The translations under genes were made by a program, and so were the position numbers. Below the pieces are notes generated by a model, which saw nothing but the letters and a program-made list of their open reading frames with translations, did not search any database and was not told the DNA's origin. Shown here piece by piece: positions 54,144 through 64,000 of a stretch of 64,000 nucleotides of DNA. The DNA comes from Lotus japonicus (taxonomy: Eukaryota; Streptophyta; Magnoliopsida; Fabales; Fabaceae). The first letter of the stretch is position 1, and every line of letters begins with the position of its first letter. Location of the stretch: NCBI RefSeq assembly GCF_012489685.1, contig NC_080046.1, positions 37,969,176-38,033,175 of the forward strand, read 5' to 3'.

Positions 54144-54761
54144 CATGGATCTAGGGATGTCAAAATTACCCACACCCGTGGATACCCGCGGATAAAAACC
54201 CACTATGGGTAAAATTACCCGCGCCCACGGGTATCCACAGATTTATTTAATGGATATTTCCACTATTCATTTATTAATGGGGCGGGTATGAATATTGATG
54301 TTTCCATACCCATGGATACCCACCCGATGTATAAAATGCTAAATATCTTTTATAAATATAGATAGATGTTTATTAAGTCTAATATCTAATGAATTTGTGT
54401 GAGTTATAGTTCTCCTTCAAGTAAACTTATACAATGATAATGGTAAAAAGAAGCCCTTAGACCCAAAAAAGAGGTAGAAAATAAGTATTTTCCTTTACAC
54501 ATTGATTGACAGTAAAGTTCAATCTTAAATTTTATTTTTAATATAATTTTCTTTTGAACAAATATATGTGAATTCATTTATGTTCATGGGTGTCGGGTGC
54601 CCATAAATATCCACGAATATTTTAAAATTTGATTAAAACCCACTTAATGAATATCCATGTGGGTATGGAGCGGGTATGGGTATAAATTTTTACATGTGGA
54701 GCGGGTGGTGGGTATATGCTATCCATGCCCACCCGTACCCATTGACATCCCTACATGGATC
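54144..54761. mobile_element. hAT-type MITE with 8-bp duplication
   Basis: 54152-54753, 602 bp. Ends TAGGGATGTCAAAATTACCC and, inverted, TAGGGATGTCAATGGGTACG. CATGGATC on both sides. Subterminal regions are full of GGGTAT/ATACCC and CCCGC words in both orientations. No transposase frame. An 8-bp duplication with TAGGG ends is a hAT hallmark. Confidence 0.92.
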
Positions 54762-54770
54762 CAATTATTA

Positions 54771-55052
54771 TGTAACACCCAGATTCTTAATTCTAAATGA
54801 TTTTAAAGAATTTTAGAGTTTTAGTATTTAATAAATAATCATTTAATGAAAGATATGAGTTAAATTTTAGTAGAGACTACAATATGAGAAAGTATAGAGA
54901 AGAGGTTTAGATGCAATTAAGAGAATAATAAAAAATAAAAATAAAAGAGAGAGATAGAGAGAGAGCATCATTATGAAGAAAAAAAGGAAAAGGAAGAAGA
55001 GAAAAGGAAGAGAAAAGAAGACATTAAAAGGAAGAATGGACTGGGCGAGACC
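54771..55052 (+). mobile_element. Start of a gypsy-type LTR, truncated
   Basis: TGTAACACCCAGATTCTTAATT begins like other gypsy LTRs (compare 37831). The text passes through a GA-rich tract at 54940-55040 and stops where the next LTR begins at 55053. Weak, as only the start is present. Confidence 0.4.
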
Positions 55053-56625
55053 TGATAAGTGCTCACTTTACGTATATTTGAATATCATTTTAAACACTTA
55101 TTTGACTTGTATGCTTGCATTTTTTATCATTTTATCCCCAAAGTAATTGATTTAGTAAGTACTTAGTTTTAACTTGGAAATAGTATAAATATTATATATT
55201 TCATGAGCTTAACTTGGACTTTTGATGCAGGGAAGAAATTCATGAAGAATCCAAGTTTAAAGTGAAAATTTGATTTTTTAGAGTTGCAGAGCGCTGAGCA
55301 CCCAAAAAGGGGTGCTGAGCGCCCAAGTAGCTGAAGAAACCCAATGCTGAAGGAAGCAGAGCGCCCGACGGCCTCTGATGAGCGCCCAACACCCTATGAC
55401 CGCCCTAAACACTTATTAAAGGGCAGAAACTCGTTTTTTGACCTATCTCTCCCATTCTCTTCGATTTTCTCCCAACTTTGGCACCATAACAGAGCAAGGG
55501 AGCTGGGCTTCATGGAGGAGGGGTCCTTGGGCTAGGATTGGATGGATTGGAGCTTCAAGATGGTGATGGCAGCCATGGGAGGACGGTGACAACCTCTCGG
55601 AAGCCATGGAAAGCTTGGGAATTCCATGGTCGTGGTTACGTCGTCTCCTCTTGGGTTTCAGTTCTTTCTTCCCTTTCCCTTGTAGTTTTTGTTTTCTATT
55701 TGTGTATTTAGATTGTATAACTTGACTCTTTGATTGTTCTAAGTTTGTTCATTGATGTAAGTGAAAATCTTTCATGTATGGTGTTGCTCTTTGTACTTCA
55801 TGCTTCTAACCAATCAATTGATAATCAAAAGAGCTTCACTAATTCATAAATAGATCGAGAGGTTGATATGAATTAGTGCATGCTTAGTTCAGTGAAGGTA
55901 GACTGCCTATGTCTTAGGTCACAATTTGTGTGTTAAAGTTTTACTTTCTTCGCTTCAAGTATTGATTGTTTGTGTTAGATTTCTATGGACTAGCATGAGA
56001 TCGGGAGATAATTGTGGGTCCGGTTTAAGAGAGAAACCACTCAGTGAACTAGTTGTCCTAAAATGAGAATATCTTGGGTAGGAGCAATAGTGGATTTCCA
56101 CGTGACAGGTGGGGTTCTGAGTTCTAACAGGAGTTTCCGGAGTGACAACGGAGATTTGCAAACCTAGGGTACCTTGTCTTAGGATGAATTGGTCATTGGG
56201 AATGTCTTTGAGAGATAACTCGAGCTATATTATTCCTTTTTGATTTTCTAGATGGTAAGGGATTACGTCTAGGAATTTCAACTGATAGATTCACCTAGGC
56301 TAGGGATAGTTAGGTGGATAGCTCTCGGTATCATAAATGAAATGAACCATTACAAAAGTGTTTGAGTTGAAAGCAATTAGAGGATTAGGTGACTGCATTC
56401 TAAATATGTTTTCTCCTTCGTTACCTCTGTAAACTTTATTTTATATTGAAAATCACAAAAACAATTAATCAAACGTTTTTTTATCCGCTCAGATCGATAT
56501 TTAACTGGTTGAACTGATGTTCACACAATCCCTGAGGACGATAAACCCGTATCTGCTTTGCTATGATTGAATCTTAAAGGTTTAAGCCAAAAGCAGTACA
56601 AACAATGAGGAAAAAACCTTTATCA
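55053..56625 (+). mobile_element. 5' LTR of an Athila/Tat-like gypsy element
   Basis: TGATAAGTGCTCAC to ACCTTTATCA, 1573 bp, directly followed by a primer-binding site. Clusters of GAGCGCCC/GCTGAGCGCC lie at 55285-55400, similar in style to those in the solo LTR at 9130-9245. Confidence 0.75.
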
Positions 56626-57080
56626 AATTTGGCGCCGTTGCTGGGGATTATGTTTTGAAATGTTGGTGAAACTAGTGGAATGTTGATTTGAGTTCTATAT
56701 ATTGTACATATTCTATGTTTCATTCTTATGTGTCAATTTCACTAATTTGTTCTTGTTCTTAATGCTTGTTGTAGCCTGATCAACTATAACATGATGTGAG
56801 ATTTGGAATTCTGTGAATCTGACCTAGATTGAATTAGCTAGTGAATTTAATGTAAATTAGGTTCATTAGTCGTGAATTGATGCATAATATAATATATATA
56901 TATATATATATAGGTGGTGTCTTGTGCATAGTTGTTTGTGTTTTCTTGCTCTTGGTCTCTTGTTTGTGTTTTCCGTTCCATAAGGGATTCCCTACTTTTG
57001 GTTCTTGAATGATCTTTTGCAAATTTTCATGATCAAAACCCTTTTTTGAGTTATGTGAATCAAGATAGAACCATGAAGTT
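56626..57080 (+). mobile_element. Primer-binding site and start of interior, truncated
   Basis: TGGCGCCGTTGCTGGGGA starts at 56630, a primer site of the aspartate-tRNA type usual in Athila/Tat elements. Non-coding leader with a TA microsatellite (about 56889-56912) continues to about 57080. There another element begins, so gag and pol of this one are not visible. Confidence 0.7.
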
Positions 57081-57458
57081 TGGACTAGGCGGGACATAAA
57101 AGTTATTTATGCCCGCCCAAAAAGGAGCAATCATGCTAACGAAGACAGCCTGGCGAGAATCAACGACACGGTGTAATAGCTTTGCTCTTCCTCAAATGGA
57201 CCCGCAAGCCAGCTGGAAGATTCCCTTGGATTTGTCTTATATGCATAGGGATTTGGGCCCTGATTGTCAGGCCCAAATGTAGGAAAAATCCACATCATGA
57301 CCGCACCCTCTATAAAAGGGGAGGTCATCAACTTGTACTAGACAACTTTTTCAGCATTAATGAGGATATTCCTTTTATGATATTTTTGCCATTCCAAGTA
57401 CTCTGCTAGGGTTTACTTTTAGTCATTCTCTTACATAAGCTTTCCCTAGTATAGAACA
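57081..57458 (+). repeat. 5' LTR of Tat-lineage gypsy element (start approximate)
   Basis: The LTR ends at ATAGAACA (57458), and TGGCGCCGTCTGTGG follows. The start is placed at TGGACTAGG, where an imperfect palindrome GGCGGGACATAAA..TTTATGCCCGCC (57088-57118) begins. The 3' LTR lies outside the window, so the left limit is uncertain by some bases. Confidence 0.65.
57311..57319 (+). promoter_or_regulatory. TATA box of the Tat-element LTR
   Basis: CTCTATAAAAGGGG is a strong plant-type TATA box about 150 bp before the LTR end, so transcripts would start near 57340. Confidence 0.65.
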
Positions 57459-57459
57459 T

Positions 57460-57474
57460 TGGCGCCGTCTGTGG
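57460..57474 (+). promoter_or_regulatory. Primer-binding site
   Basis: TGGCGCCGTCTGTGG directly after the LTR, matching the TGGCGCC-type primer sites of Tat elements. Confidence 0.8.
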
Positions 57475-57521
57475 CTCTGACCTAGGTCTTTCATTGACGT
57501 TGAAGGTAGACGTTACGAGCC

Positions 57522-59630
57522 ATGGAGACTCGTTCATGCAGCGTGGGCCGCCGTGATCATCGTCGGCGTGGTGGTGGTCGTCACGGCGGCCGCGGCGGCG
57601 GACGGGACAACAATCGTCCTATACCGGACGAGCAAGAGCAGGAAGCTTCCTCGGAGGGGGTCCGCTCAGTGGCGCCGTCGCCAGCGTCGCTGGTGAATGC
57701 GGCTCCGGGAAGACCTTCAGATCTGATCGCTAAATCGGATCCAGGCGTTCGGCGGCGATCAACGCCGCCTGACTACGTAAACTTAGAAGACCTTAAAACC
57801 ACTGCCCCACGGAGAGCGCAGGAGGCAGTGACGGGTATCACGCCTGCAGCTTTACAGCACATGTTTGAAACTTTGCAGAAGGTGCAATCCCAAAACGAGC
57901 AGTTGCAAGCCCAGGTTGAGTATCTTACTCAGAGGCAAGATTTTAAGCAAGGACAACGTCTGGAGGCGGAGGACGTAGTCGAATTTCAACCTTTCGTTCC
58001 AGCCATTACCAAGGTGGACATACCAAAGCACCTGCAGACCATGGCAATAGACGCCTTCTCGGGCGACTCTGATCCTATGGAACACCTGAGGTATTTCAAC
58101 ACCAAAATGGTGATCGGCGGGGCAACGGATGCGGTAAAGTGCCGATTGTTTCCTTCTACGTTCAAAGGCATGGCGATGCAGTGGTTTATTCGACAACCGC
58201 CCTTCTCCATCGATAATTTCACTGATCTATCTACTAAGTTTCTGACTCAATTCTCCGCCAATAAAACCACAAAAGCAACAATGTTTGATCTTATCAGCAT
58301 ACATCAGCAACCAGGTGAAAAGTTAAAAACATACATGGCACGCTTCAGCAAGATGGCGGTTCAGTTGGAGGAGGATAACCCGGATGTATGCTTGGCATCT
58401 TTCAAAAATGGCCTTCGGGCGGGAGATTTGAATCGGGACTTAACGAGGCGACCAGCGAGAGATATGATGGATCTTCGTGCTCGCGTTCAGGAATTCATAT
58501 TAATTGAACAGGATGATCAGAAGAAACAAGAAAGAGAGGAAGGACGCAAGCAGTCTCAATCTGGCGGAGTTTCACAGGAGAAACCCAAGGCGGGGAAGGA
58601 AACCAGGGTAGCACAAACTCCCCGTGTACCAAGACCGGGACCATATCCAAACTCCAAGCCTGGTTTTCAAAATACATGGCACAGAAATTCACAAGGTCCC
58701 ACTGCGGCCACAATTGGTCAGCATGGTGCTTCGCCAGCACCAGTTCCACTTACCAAGTTGAATGCTCCATTGAGTACTATTTTAAGAGCAGTTGGGCAGA
58801 CCAATGTTGTGCAATACCCACCGCCTCCCAGGCGGCCGCCAGCTAATGTGGATACGAATCGGTGGTGCGAATACCACAAAGATCTGGGGCATACCACGGA
58901 TAATTGTTGGAACTTGAGGCGGGAAATTGATCGCCTGATTAAAGCTGGTCATTTAGCAAATTTCGTCAAAGACACGATAGCACTAGAGGCCGCTAAGACA
59001 GCACAAGGGGATAAAGGCAAAGGAAAGGAGATAGTCGAGGAGTTGGGCGATCCTGTTGGGGAATGCTCATCTATTGCAGGAGGATTTGGAGGGGGACCAA
59101 TTTCAAGCAAGGCCAGAAAGCGTTATGTGGCGGCAGTACACTCAGTACATGAGGCATATGAAGGCGAGTGTTGGATAAATCACTCCCCTATAATATTTAC
59201 TCCCCAGGATTTTGCGCATGTTATTCCCCATGAAAATGATCCAATTGTAGTACCAATTAGGGTCAACAATTACATGACAAAGAAAGTGTTTTTAGACCAG
59301 GGATCTTCGGCGGATATCATTTATGGAGATGCCTTTGATCGCCTGGGGTTAAAAGAATCAGACTTGAGGCCGTATAAAGGAACCTTGGTAGGATTTACAG
59401 GGGACCGTGTCACTGTGCGGGGATATGTGGAAATACCAACTGCCTTTGGCGAAGGAGAGTTCGTAAAGAAATTTCAAGTAAAGTACTTAGTCTTGGCGTG
59501 CAGAGCCAATTACAATGTACTCTTGGGGCGAGACACCCTCAACAAGCTATGTGCGGTCATTTCAACGGCTCATTTGACTGTTAAATATCCAGCCTGCAAT
59601 GGAAAGGTTGGGGTATTGCATGTGGACTAA
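57522..59630 (+). CDS. Tat-lineage gag and protease, first part of polyprotein
   Basis: ATG 57522, 702 residues to TAA. It starts with an Arg/Gly-rich basic tail (residues 8-30), then a coiled-coil-like stretch (MFETLQKVQSQNEQLQAQVE), then the capsid-type gag core (FSGDSDPMEHLRYFNTKM, AMQWF, LKTYMARFSKMAVQLEED). A CCHC-like knuckle CEYHKDLGHTTDNC starts at residue 449. An aspartic protease follows, with active-site text DQGSSAD at 592 where most families have D-S/T-G, and LLGRDTLNKL near the end. Gag packages element RNA and the protease cuts the polyprotein. The stop at 59628 lies between protease and reverse transcriptase in an otherwise continuous frame. Confidence 0.85.
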   Translation: METRSCSVGRRDHRRRGGGRHGGRGGGRDNNRPIPDEQEQEASSEGVRSVAPSPASLVNAAPGRPSDLIAKSDPGVRRRSTPPDYVNLEDLKTTAPRRAQEAVTGITPAALQHMFETLQKVQSQNEQLQAQVEYLTQRQDFKQGQRLEAEDVVEFQPFVPAITKVDIPKHLQTMAIDAFSGDSDPMEHLRYFNTKMVIGGATDAVKCRLFPSTFKGMAMQWFIRQPPFSIDNFTDLSTKFLTQFSANKTTKATMFDLISIHQQPGEKLKTYMARFSKMAVQLEEDNPDVCLASFKNGLRAGDLNRDLTRRPARDMMDLRARVQEFILIEQDDQKKQEREEGRKQSQSGGVSQEKPKAGKETRVAQTPRVPRPGPYPNSKPGFQNTWHRNSQGPTAATIGQHGASPAPVPLTKLNAPLSTILRAVGQTNVVQYPPPPRRPPANVDTNRWCEYHKDLGHTTDNCWNLRREIDRLIKAGHLANFVKDTIALEAAKTAQGDKGKGKEIVEELGDPVGECSSIAGGFGGGPISSKARKRYVAAVHSVHEAYEGECWINHSPIIFTPQDFAHVIPHENDPIVVPIRVNNYMTKKVFLDQGSSADIIYGDAFDRLGLKESDLRPYKGTLVGFTGDRVTVRGYVEIPTAFGEGEFVKKFQVKYLVLACRANYNVLLGRDTLNKLCAVISTAHLTVKYPACNGKVGVLHVD

Positions 59631-59660
59631 AATGCAGCAAGAGAGTGTTATTTAAGAAGT

Positions 59661-61196
59661 GTGGCGCTCTATGGGCGTAAGGCCGCCAAAGAAAGTCACA
59701 GAATTACAGAAATCTTTCCACAAGAGGGATTTAGTTTAGATCCAAGAGACGATGCTGATGATTTCCGCCCACAACCTCTGGAAGAAACCAAGCAAGTGCA
59801 AATTAAGGATAAATTTTTGAAGATTGGCAGCAGTTTAACAAAGGAGCAAGAGGAAAGATTGATCACCCTCCTGGGTGATAATTTGGATCTCTTTGCATGG
59901 ACCATCAATGATGTACCAGGGATTGACCCCAATGTGATCACTCACAAACTGGTCGTTCGACCAGGGGCGACCCCAGTCATCCAGCCAAGGCGAAGAATGA
60001 GTGATGAAAAGAATAAGGCAGTACAATTAGAGACTGAGAAACTAATCAAGGCTCGCTTCATCCGTGAGGTGCAGTACCCAACGTGGCTCGCCAATGTTGT
60101 GATGGTCAAAAAATCCAATAGGAAATGGCGAATGTGCACAGACTACACAAGCTTGAACAAAGTGTGTCCCAAAGATTCGTATCCACTTCCCAACATTGAT
60201 AAGCTTGTGGATGGAGCTTCTGGGAATGAACTTTTGAGTCTCATGGATGCTTACTCGGGCTACAATCAAATCAGGATGCATCCATCGGATGAAGAAAGTA
60301 CAGCGTTTATGACCACTCAAGCGAACTATTGTTACAAGACAATGCCTTTTGGTTTGAAGAACGCAGGAGCCACGTATCAACGACTCATGGACAAAATTTT
60401 TTCAAGACAAGTAGGCAGGAATATGGAGGTATATGTGGATGACATGATTGTAAAGTCCGCCAGGGCTGGTGATCATGGCGGCGATCTTGGGGAAGCATTT
60501 GCTCAATTAAGAACATATCAAATGAAGTTAAATCCTGAGAAGTGCTCCTTTGGGATCCAGGGAGGAAAGTTCTTGGGATTTATGTTAACCTCAAGAGGAA
60601 TAGAAGTAAATCCAGACAAGGGGAGAGCGATCTTGGAAATTAAAAGCCCAACATGTGTAAAGGAGGTGCAACGTCTAACAGGACGAATGGCCGCTTTATC
60701 ACGTTTTTTGCCGATGGCGGGTGACAAAGCGGCCCTATTTTTCACATGTTTAAAAAAGAATTCAAAGTTTCAGTGGACAGAGGAATGCGAACAAGCTTTC
60801 ACCAAGTTAAAAGAAACATTAGCAACATTGCCGGTACTCTCCAAGCCAACGCCAGGCGTCCCCTTAATACTTTATTTAGCAGTCACTGACAAGGCGGTGA
60901 GTACGGTGTTGCTTCAGGAAGAAGGAAATAAGCAGAAGGTTATATATTTTGTAAGCCATACTTTGCAGGGGGCGGAGTTGCGGTACCAGAAAATTGAAAA
61001 GGCGGTTTTGGCGATTTTGAAAACAGCAAGGCGCCTCAGGCCTTATTTCCAAAGTTTCCAAGTAAAAGTTAAAACTGATGTTCCCTTACGGCAGGTATTA
61101 CAGAAGCCTAATTTATCAGGACGATTGGTCAGCTGGTCAGTGGAGTTATCAGAGTATGACATACAATATGAGCCGAGGGGCCAAGTCACAATCTAG
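59661..61196 (+). pseudogene. Tat-lineage reverse transcriptase and first RNase H
   Basis: Same frame as the preceding part; 511 codons from the first ATG after the stop, although coding similarity begins right behind it. Reverse transcriptase motifs are complete: KWRMCTDYTSLNK, LLSLMDAYSGYNQI, MPFGLKNAGATYQR, and catalytic YVDD at residues 258-261. The connection and RNase H region follow (FLPMAGDKAALFF, KFQWTEECEQAF, LQGAELRYQKIEK), up to TAG at 61194. It copies RNA into DNA and removes the template. All key residues seen are intact. Only the two bordering stops disable it. Confidence 0.85.
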
Positions 61197-61268
61197 AGTT
61201 TGATCGACTTCGTGGCGGAGTTAACACCCACGGAAGGCGAGAAGACTCAAGGATAATGGGTCTTATCT

Positions 61269-62972
61269 GTGGATGGGTCCTCCAACAACACTGGAAGTGG
61301 GGCTGGGATAACCATTGAAAGTCCAGATAAAATGATAATCGAACAGTCTCTAAAATTCGAGTTCAAGGCGAGCAACAACCAATCCGAATATGAGGCTTTG
61401 ATCGCCGGTTTAAGGCTAGCCATTGAATTAGGAGTCCAAAAGTTATTCATCAAAGGAGATTCGCAGTTGGTGGTTAAACAGGTGCAGGGCGAGTATCAAG
61501 TGAAGGATCCGACCCTCTCTAAATATTTGGAGGTAGTGCGCAGATTAATGATGGAGATCAAAAACATTAGGATAGAACATGTCCCGAGAGGCCAAAATGA
61601 GAGGGCTGATGTGCTAGCAAAATTGGCAAGTACAGGGCGATTGGGCAATTACCAAACAGTCATTCAAGAAACCCTGCCTCGCCCAAGTATTGATTTAGTG
61701 GAAGTGAAGTTCAAAGCAGTAAAGTCAATAAGTGAAGGCGAGCCTTCATGGATGGAATCAATCAAGATTTTTCTACAGAACCCTCCACAGGATGACGATT
61801 TGAACTCGAGAGCAAAACGTAGAGAGGTCAGTTTCTATACACTGGTAGATGGTGAGCTATATCGGCGAGGCATTATGTCTCCTATGCTGAAGTGTGTTGA
61901 CACCAAGGATGCCCCGGGAATAATGGCGGAAGTCCATGAAGGAGTATGCTCCAGTCATATTGGTGGGCGATCTTTGGCAGTAAAGGTTTTGAGAGCAGGA
62001 TTCTACTGGCCCACAATGAAGAAGGACTGTCTGGAATATGTTAAGAAATGTGAAAAATGTCAAGTCTTTTCTGACTTGCATAAGGCTCCGCCGGAGGAAT
62101 TAACAACCATGATGGCACCTTGGCCATTTGCTATGTGGGGGACTGACATTTTGGGACCATTCCCAGTAGCGAAGGCACAAATGAAGTATATCATCGTGGC
62201 GGTTGATTACTTCACCAAATGGATAGAAGCTGAAGCAGTGGCGACTATCACGGCAGCCAAGGTCAGGAATTTCCTGTGGCGAAGAATTGTGTGCAGATTT
62301 GGGGTTCCCATGGCTTTGGTAATGGACAATGGGACCCAATTTACAAGTAGTGTCACCCGGGAATTTTGCGCAGAAATGGGAATTGAAATGAGATTTGCCT
62401 CAGTAGAACACCCACAAACCAATGGACAGGCCGAGTCAGCTAACAAAGTTATTTTGAAAGGCTTAAAAAAGAAGCTGGATGAAGCAAAAGGGCTTTGGGC
62501 GGAGGAACTACCAGGCGTTCTTTGGGCATATAACACCACTGAACAGTCAAGCACAAAGGAAACCCCGTATCGTTTAACTTATGGGACTGACGCCATGCTC
62601 CCAGTGGAAATAGAAAACCAAAGTTGGCGAGTGGCTCGGTTTAATGAGAATGACAACGGGGAAAGTCTGATAGCAAATCTAATTATGTTGCCTGAGGAAC
62701 AACGGGAGGCACACATAAGGAATGAGGCGGGAAAAGTGAAGGTTGCAAGAAAATTCTCAACGAAAGTAGTGCCAAGAAAGATGAGGGTAGGAGACTTAGT
62801 GCTCCGAAAGAATACAATACCCGACAAGCACAACAAACTCTCGCCCAATTGGGGCGGGCCTTACAGGATTATAGGCGATGTTGGAGGAGGAGCTTATAAG
62901 TTGGAGCAACTTAACGGTCAAAAGGTTCCACGAACATGGAACGCCTCTCATCTGAAGCAGTATTTTAGTTAA
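61269..62972 (+). pseudogene. Tat-lineage second (archaeal-type) RNase H and integrase
   Basis: 567 codons, still in the same frame; a further TAA sits at 61254. The frame starts with an extra RNase H (VDGSSNNTGSGAGI just upstream, then NNQSEYEALIAGL and KGDSQLVVKQV). This dual RNase H arrangement is a hallmark of the Tat/Ogre/Retand branch. Integrase follows: zinc finger HIGG..CEKCQ, triad Asp293, Asp353 (VMDNGTQF) and Glu389 (NGQAESANK), spaced 35 between the last two. The C-terminus has GGPYRI..GGAYKLEQL and no chromodomain. Catalytic residues look intact. Confidence 0.85.
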
Positions 62973-63461
62973 AAGAAACAACAAAGGTGAATGAAGCCGC
63001 ACTCTTTTTTCCTTTCTTGGGAGAGGTTTTTAATGAGGCGGCATGTGTAAAGAATGAAGGGACAATTGTTCCATGTATGAAAAAGTAATGAAAAGATCAT
63101 TTCAACAGAATTGCTATTTTTTAACTTATATTACGAGTTTATGCAAGGTAAATCGTATCAAGGTATATACTACCGCGAATAAGCCTTTCGGAATAAGAAA
63201 GTATCGCCACCAAATATTACAAGCCTTGGAAATTCTAGTGGCCACTAGAAACCAAGCCTCGTCGAAAAATCGGCTAAGGTATGTAAACCTAAATAACAAC
63301 AAAGTGTGGTAACAACCCCAAGGTAACAATAAATAAACTTAAAACAGATTTCATTAAAGGTAAGAAAGGGGCGAAGCCCATACACGACTTGAAATAACAA
63401 TAAACAAAAGGGGCAATGCCCAGAGCAAAATGTTGACTTCATAAAATAAAAAACAACAAAT
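62973..63461. other. Region between pol and the antisense frame
   Basis: AT-rich untranslated part of the Tat element with GGGGCGAAGCCC and GGGGCAATGCCC (63369 and 63410) as short imperfect repeats. No further gene. Confidence 0.5.
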
Positions 63462-64000
63462 TTAAGGCAGATTCTCGTTTTTGGCGCTGGTTCCCTGGTC
63501 TTCTTTTCCTTGATCCTCACCCTTGTCTTGGTCATTTCTATCTCCGCCATCTTCTTCTTCTTCTTCAGGCTCACTTTCATCATTGAATTGAGGAAGGAGG
63601 TCGAGGCTAACGTCATCATCGCCAACCACTTGGCCATCCTTAATGTCCTTCAAATAGCCAATGCGGGAAAGATCAAAGCCTGGCTCAACCACACTTATCT
63701 GCTCTTTGGCCGCCAGAAAGCCTTGAGCAAATTGGAGGGAGGCGCGCCCTAAAATAGAAGCATTCAGACGATCATACTTCTTTTCCAGTCTTTGACACTT
63801 GGCCTGAACAGCAGTATGTTTGTCGTTGATGGCTTCTTTCAGAGACTTGGTCTTTTGAAGAAGCAGGTCCGAAGCCGCCAAGTCATCAGTTAACTTAGCA
63901 CACTTCTCCTCAGTAGATTTCAGCTTTTTGTTGGCAGTCTCAGCATCAGCCTTAGCTCGCTCATATGCAGTCTTGTAATCGGTTGCCTTCTTCTCAAAAC
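63462..64000 (-). CDS. Antisense coiled-coil reading frame of the Tat element (partial)
   Basis: An uninterrupted minus-strand frame enters at the window edge and stops at 63462, at least 179 codons, and its start is outside. The first part is a heptad-rich coiled coil (YKTAYERAKADAETANKKLK, KLTDDLAASDLLL). A short middle (GFDLSRIGYLKDIKDGQVV) and a highly acidic tail (NDESEPEEEEEDGGDRND) follow. Extra antisense frames between pol and the 3' LTR are known from several Tat-lineage elements such as Grande; their role is unknown. No catalytic motif is seen. It may be a structural or host-factor-binding protein (speculative). Confidence 0.65.
   Translation of the reverse strand, partial: FEKKATDYKTAYERAKADAETANKKLKSTEEKCAKLTDDLAASDLLLQKTKSLKEAINDKHTAVQAKCQRLEKKYDRLNASILGRASLQFAQGFLAAKEQISVVEPGFDLSRIGYLKDIKDGQVVGDDDVSLDLLPQFNDESEPEEEEEDGGDRNDQDKGEDQGKEDQGTSAKNENLP

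Noticed and set aside
57852..62848. Many minus-strand frames under the Tat gag-pol
   Set aside because: They are antisense shadows of a confidently identified coding frame.
1..64000. CRISPR arrays, bacterial operons, ribosome-binding sites
   Set aside because: Plant nuclear sequence. The repeats seen are tandem, LTR or MITE repeats, not spacer-separated arrays.

Overview
This is plant nuclear DNA, probably from a legume and reminiscent of Lotus. The lineage call is an inference from transposon style, not proof. The window is a nest of transposable elements, with one convincing host gene (a J-domain protein, 48860-49951, minus) and one plausible host gene broken by a frameshift (35863-36761, minus). 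I found no tRNA, rRNA or CRISPR feature.

Layout. 1-3060: minus-strand Ty3/gypsy chromovirus remnant and an old Athila/Tat-type LTR fragment. 3585-4832: non-autonomous Mutator-like element with a 9-bp target duplication. 5050-6352: end of a SIRE-like copia element with its 3' LTR. 6490-11638: LINE (minus) bounded by a 12-bp duplication and split by a 1.3-kb solo LTR. 11651-11703: probable Helitron 3' end. 12180-16300: a 4.1-kb solo LTR flanked by ATATA and carrying an unusual open reading frame. 16301-19432: fragment of an RBR-type RING gene, foldback Mutator MITEs and LINE pieces. 19988-31443: very young chromovirus-type element with two 3.58-kb LTRs that look identical except for one AG unit, around a broken interior. 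31932-33328: duplicated copy of the 3' flank of the J-protein gene.

33329-34472, 37622-45904 and 47216-47657 are PIF/Harbinger-type MITEs filled with GGT/GGC or CCACCG triplet DNA. The middle one was partly tandem duplicated and then hit by a second long-LTR element (37831-45489). That element's 5' LTR holds a SIRE-like solo LTR, and its 3' LTR holds about 245 bp of mitochondrial cox2. 48860-52140: J-protein gene with a probable 2-kb leader intron. 53680-54753: a foldback Mutator MITE and a hAT-type MITE, each with a perfect target duplication. 55053-57080: Athila/Tat-type 5' LTR and start of its interior. 57081-64000: Tat-lineage element whose gag-pol stays in one frame over 5.4 kb but for three stops, followed by an antisense coiled-coil reading frame that leaves the window.

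The target duplications, together with uninterrupted sister copies in the same window, give an order of insertions. The most interesting signal is a protein apparently encoded inside the LTRs of the long-LTR family. Two diverged copies (15330-15809 and 22993-23121) differ largely at synonymous third positions within the matching blocks, and the longer copy ends in acidic Ser/Asp tracts that resemble SUMO-interacting motifs.
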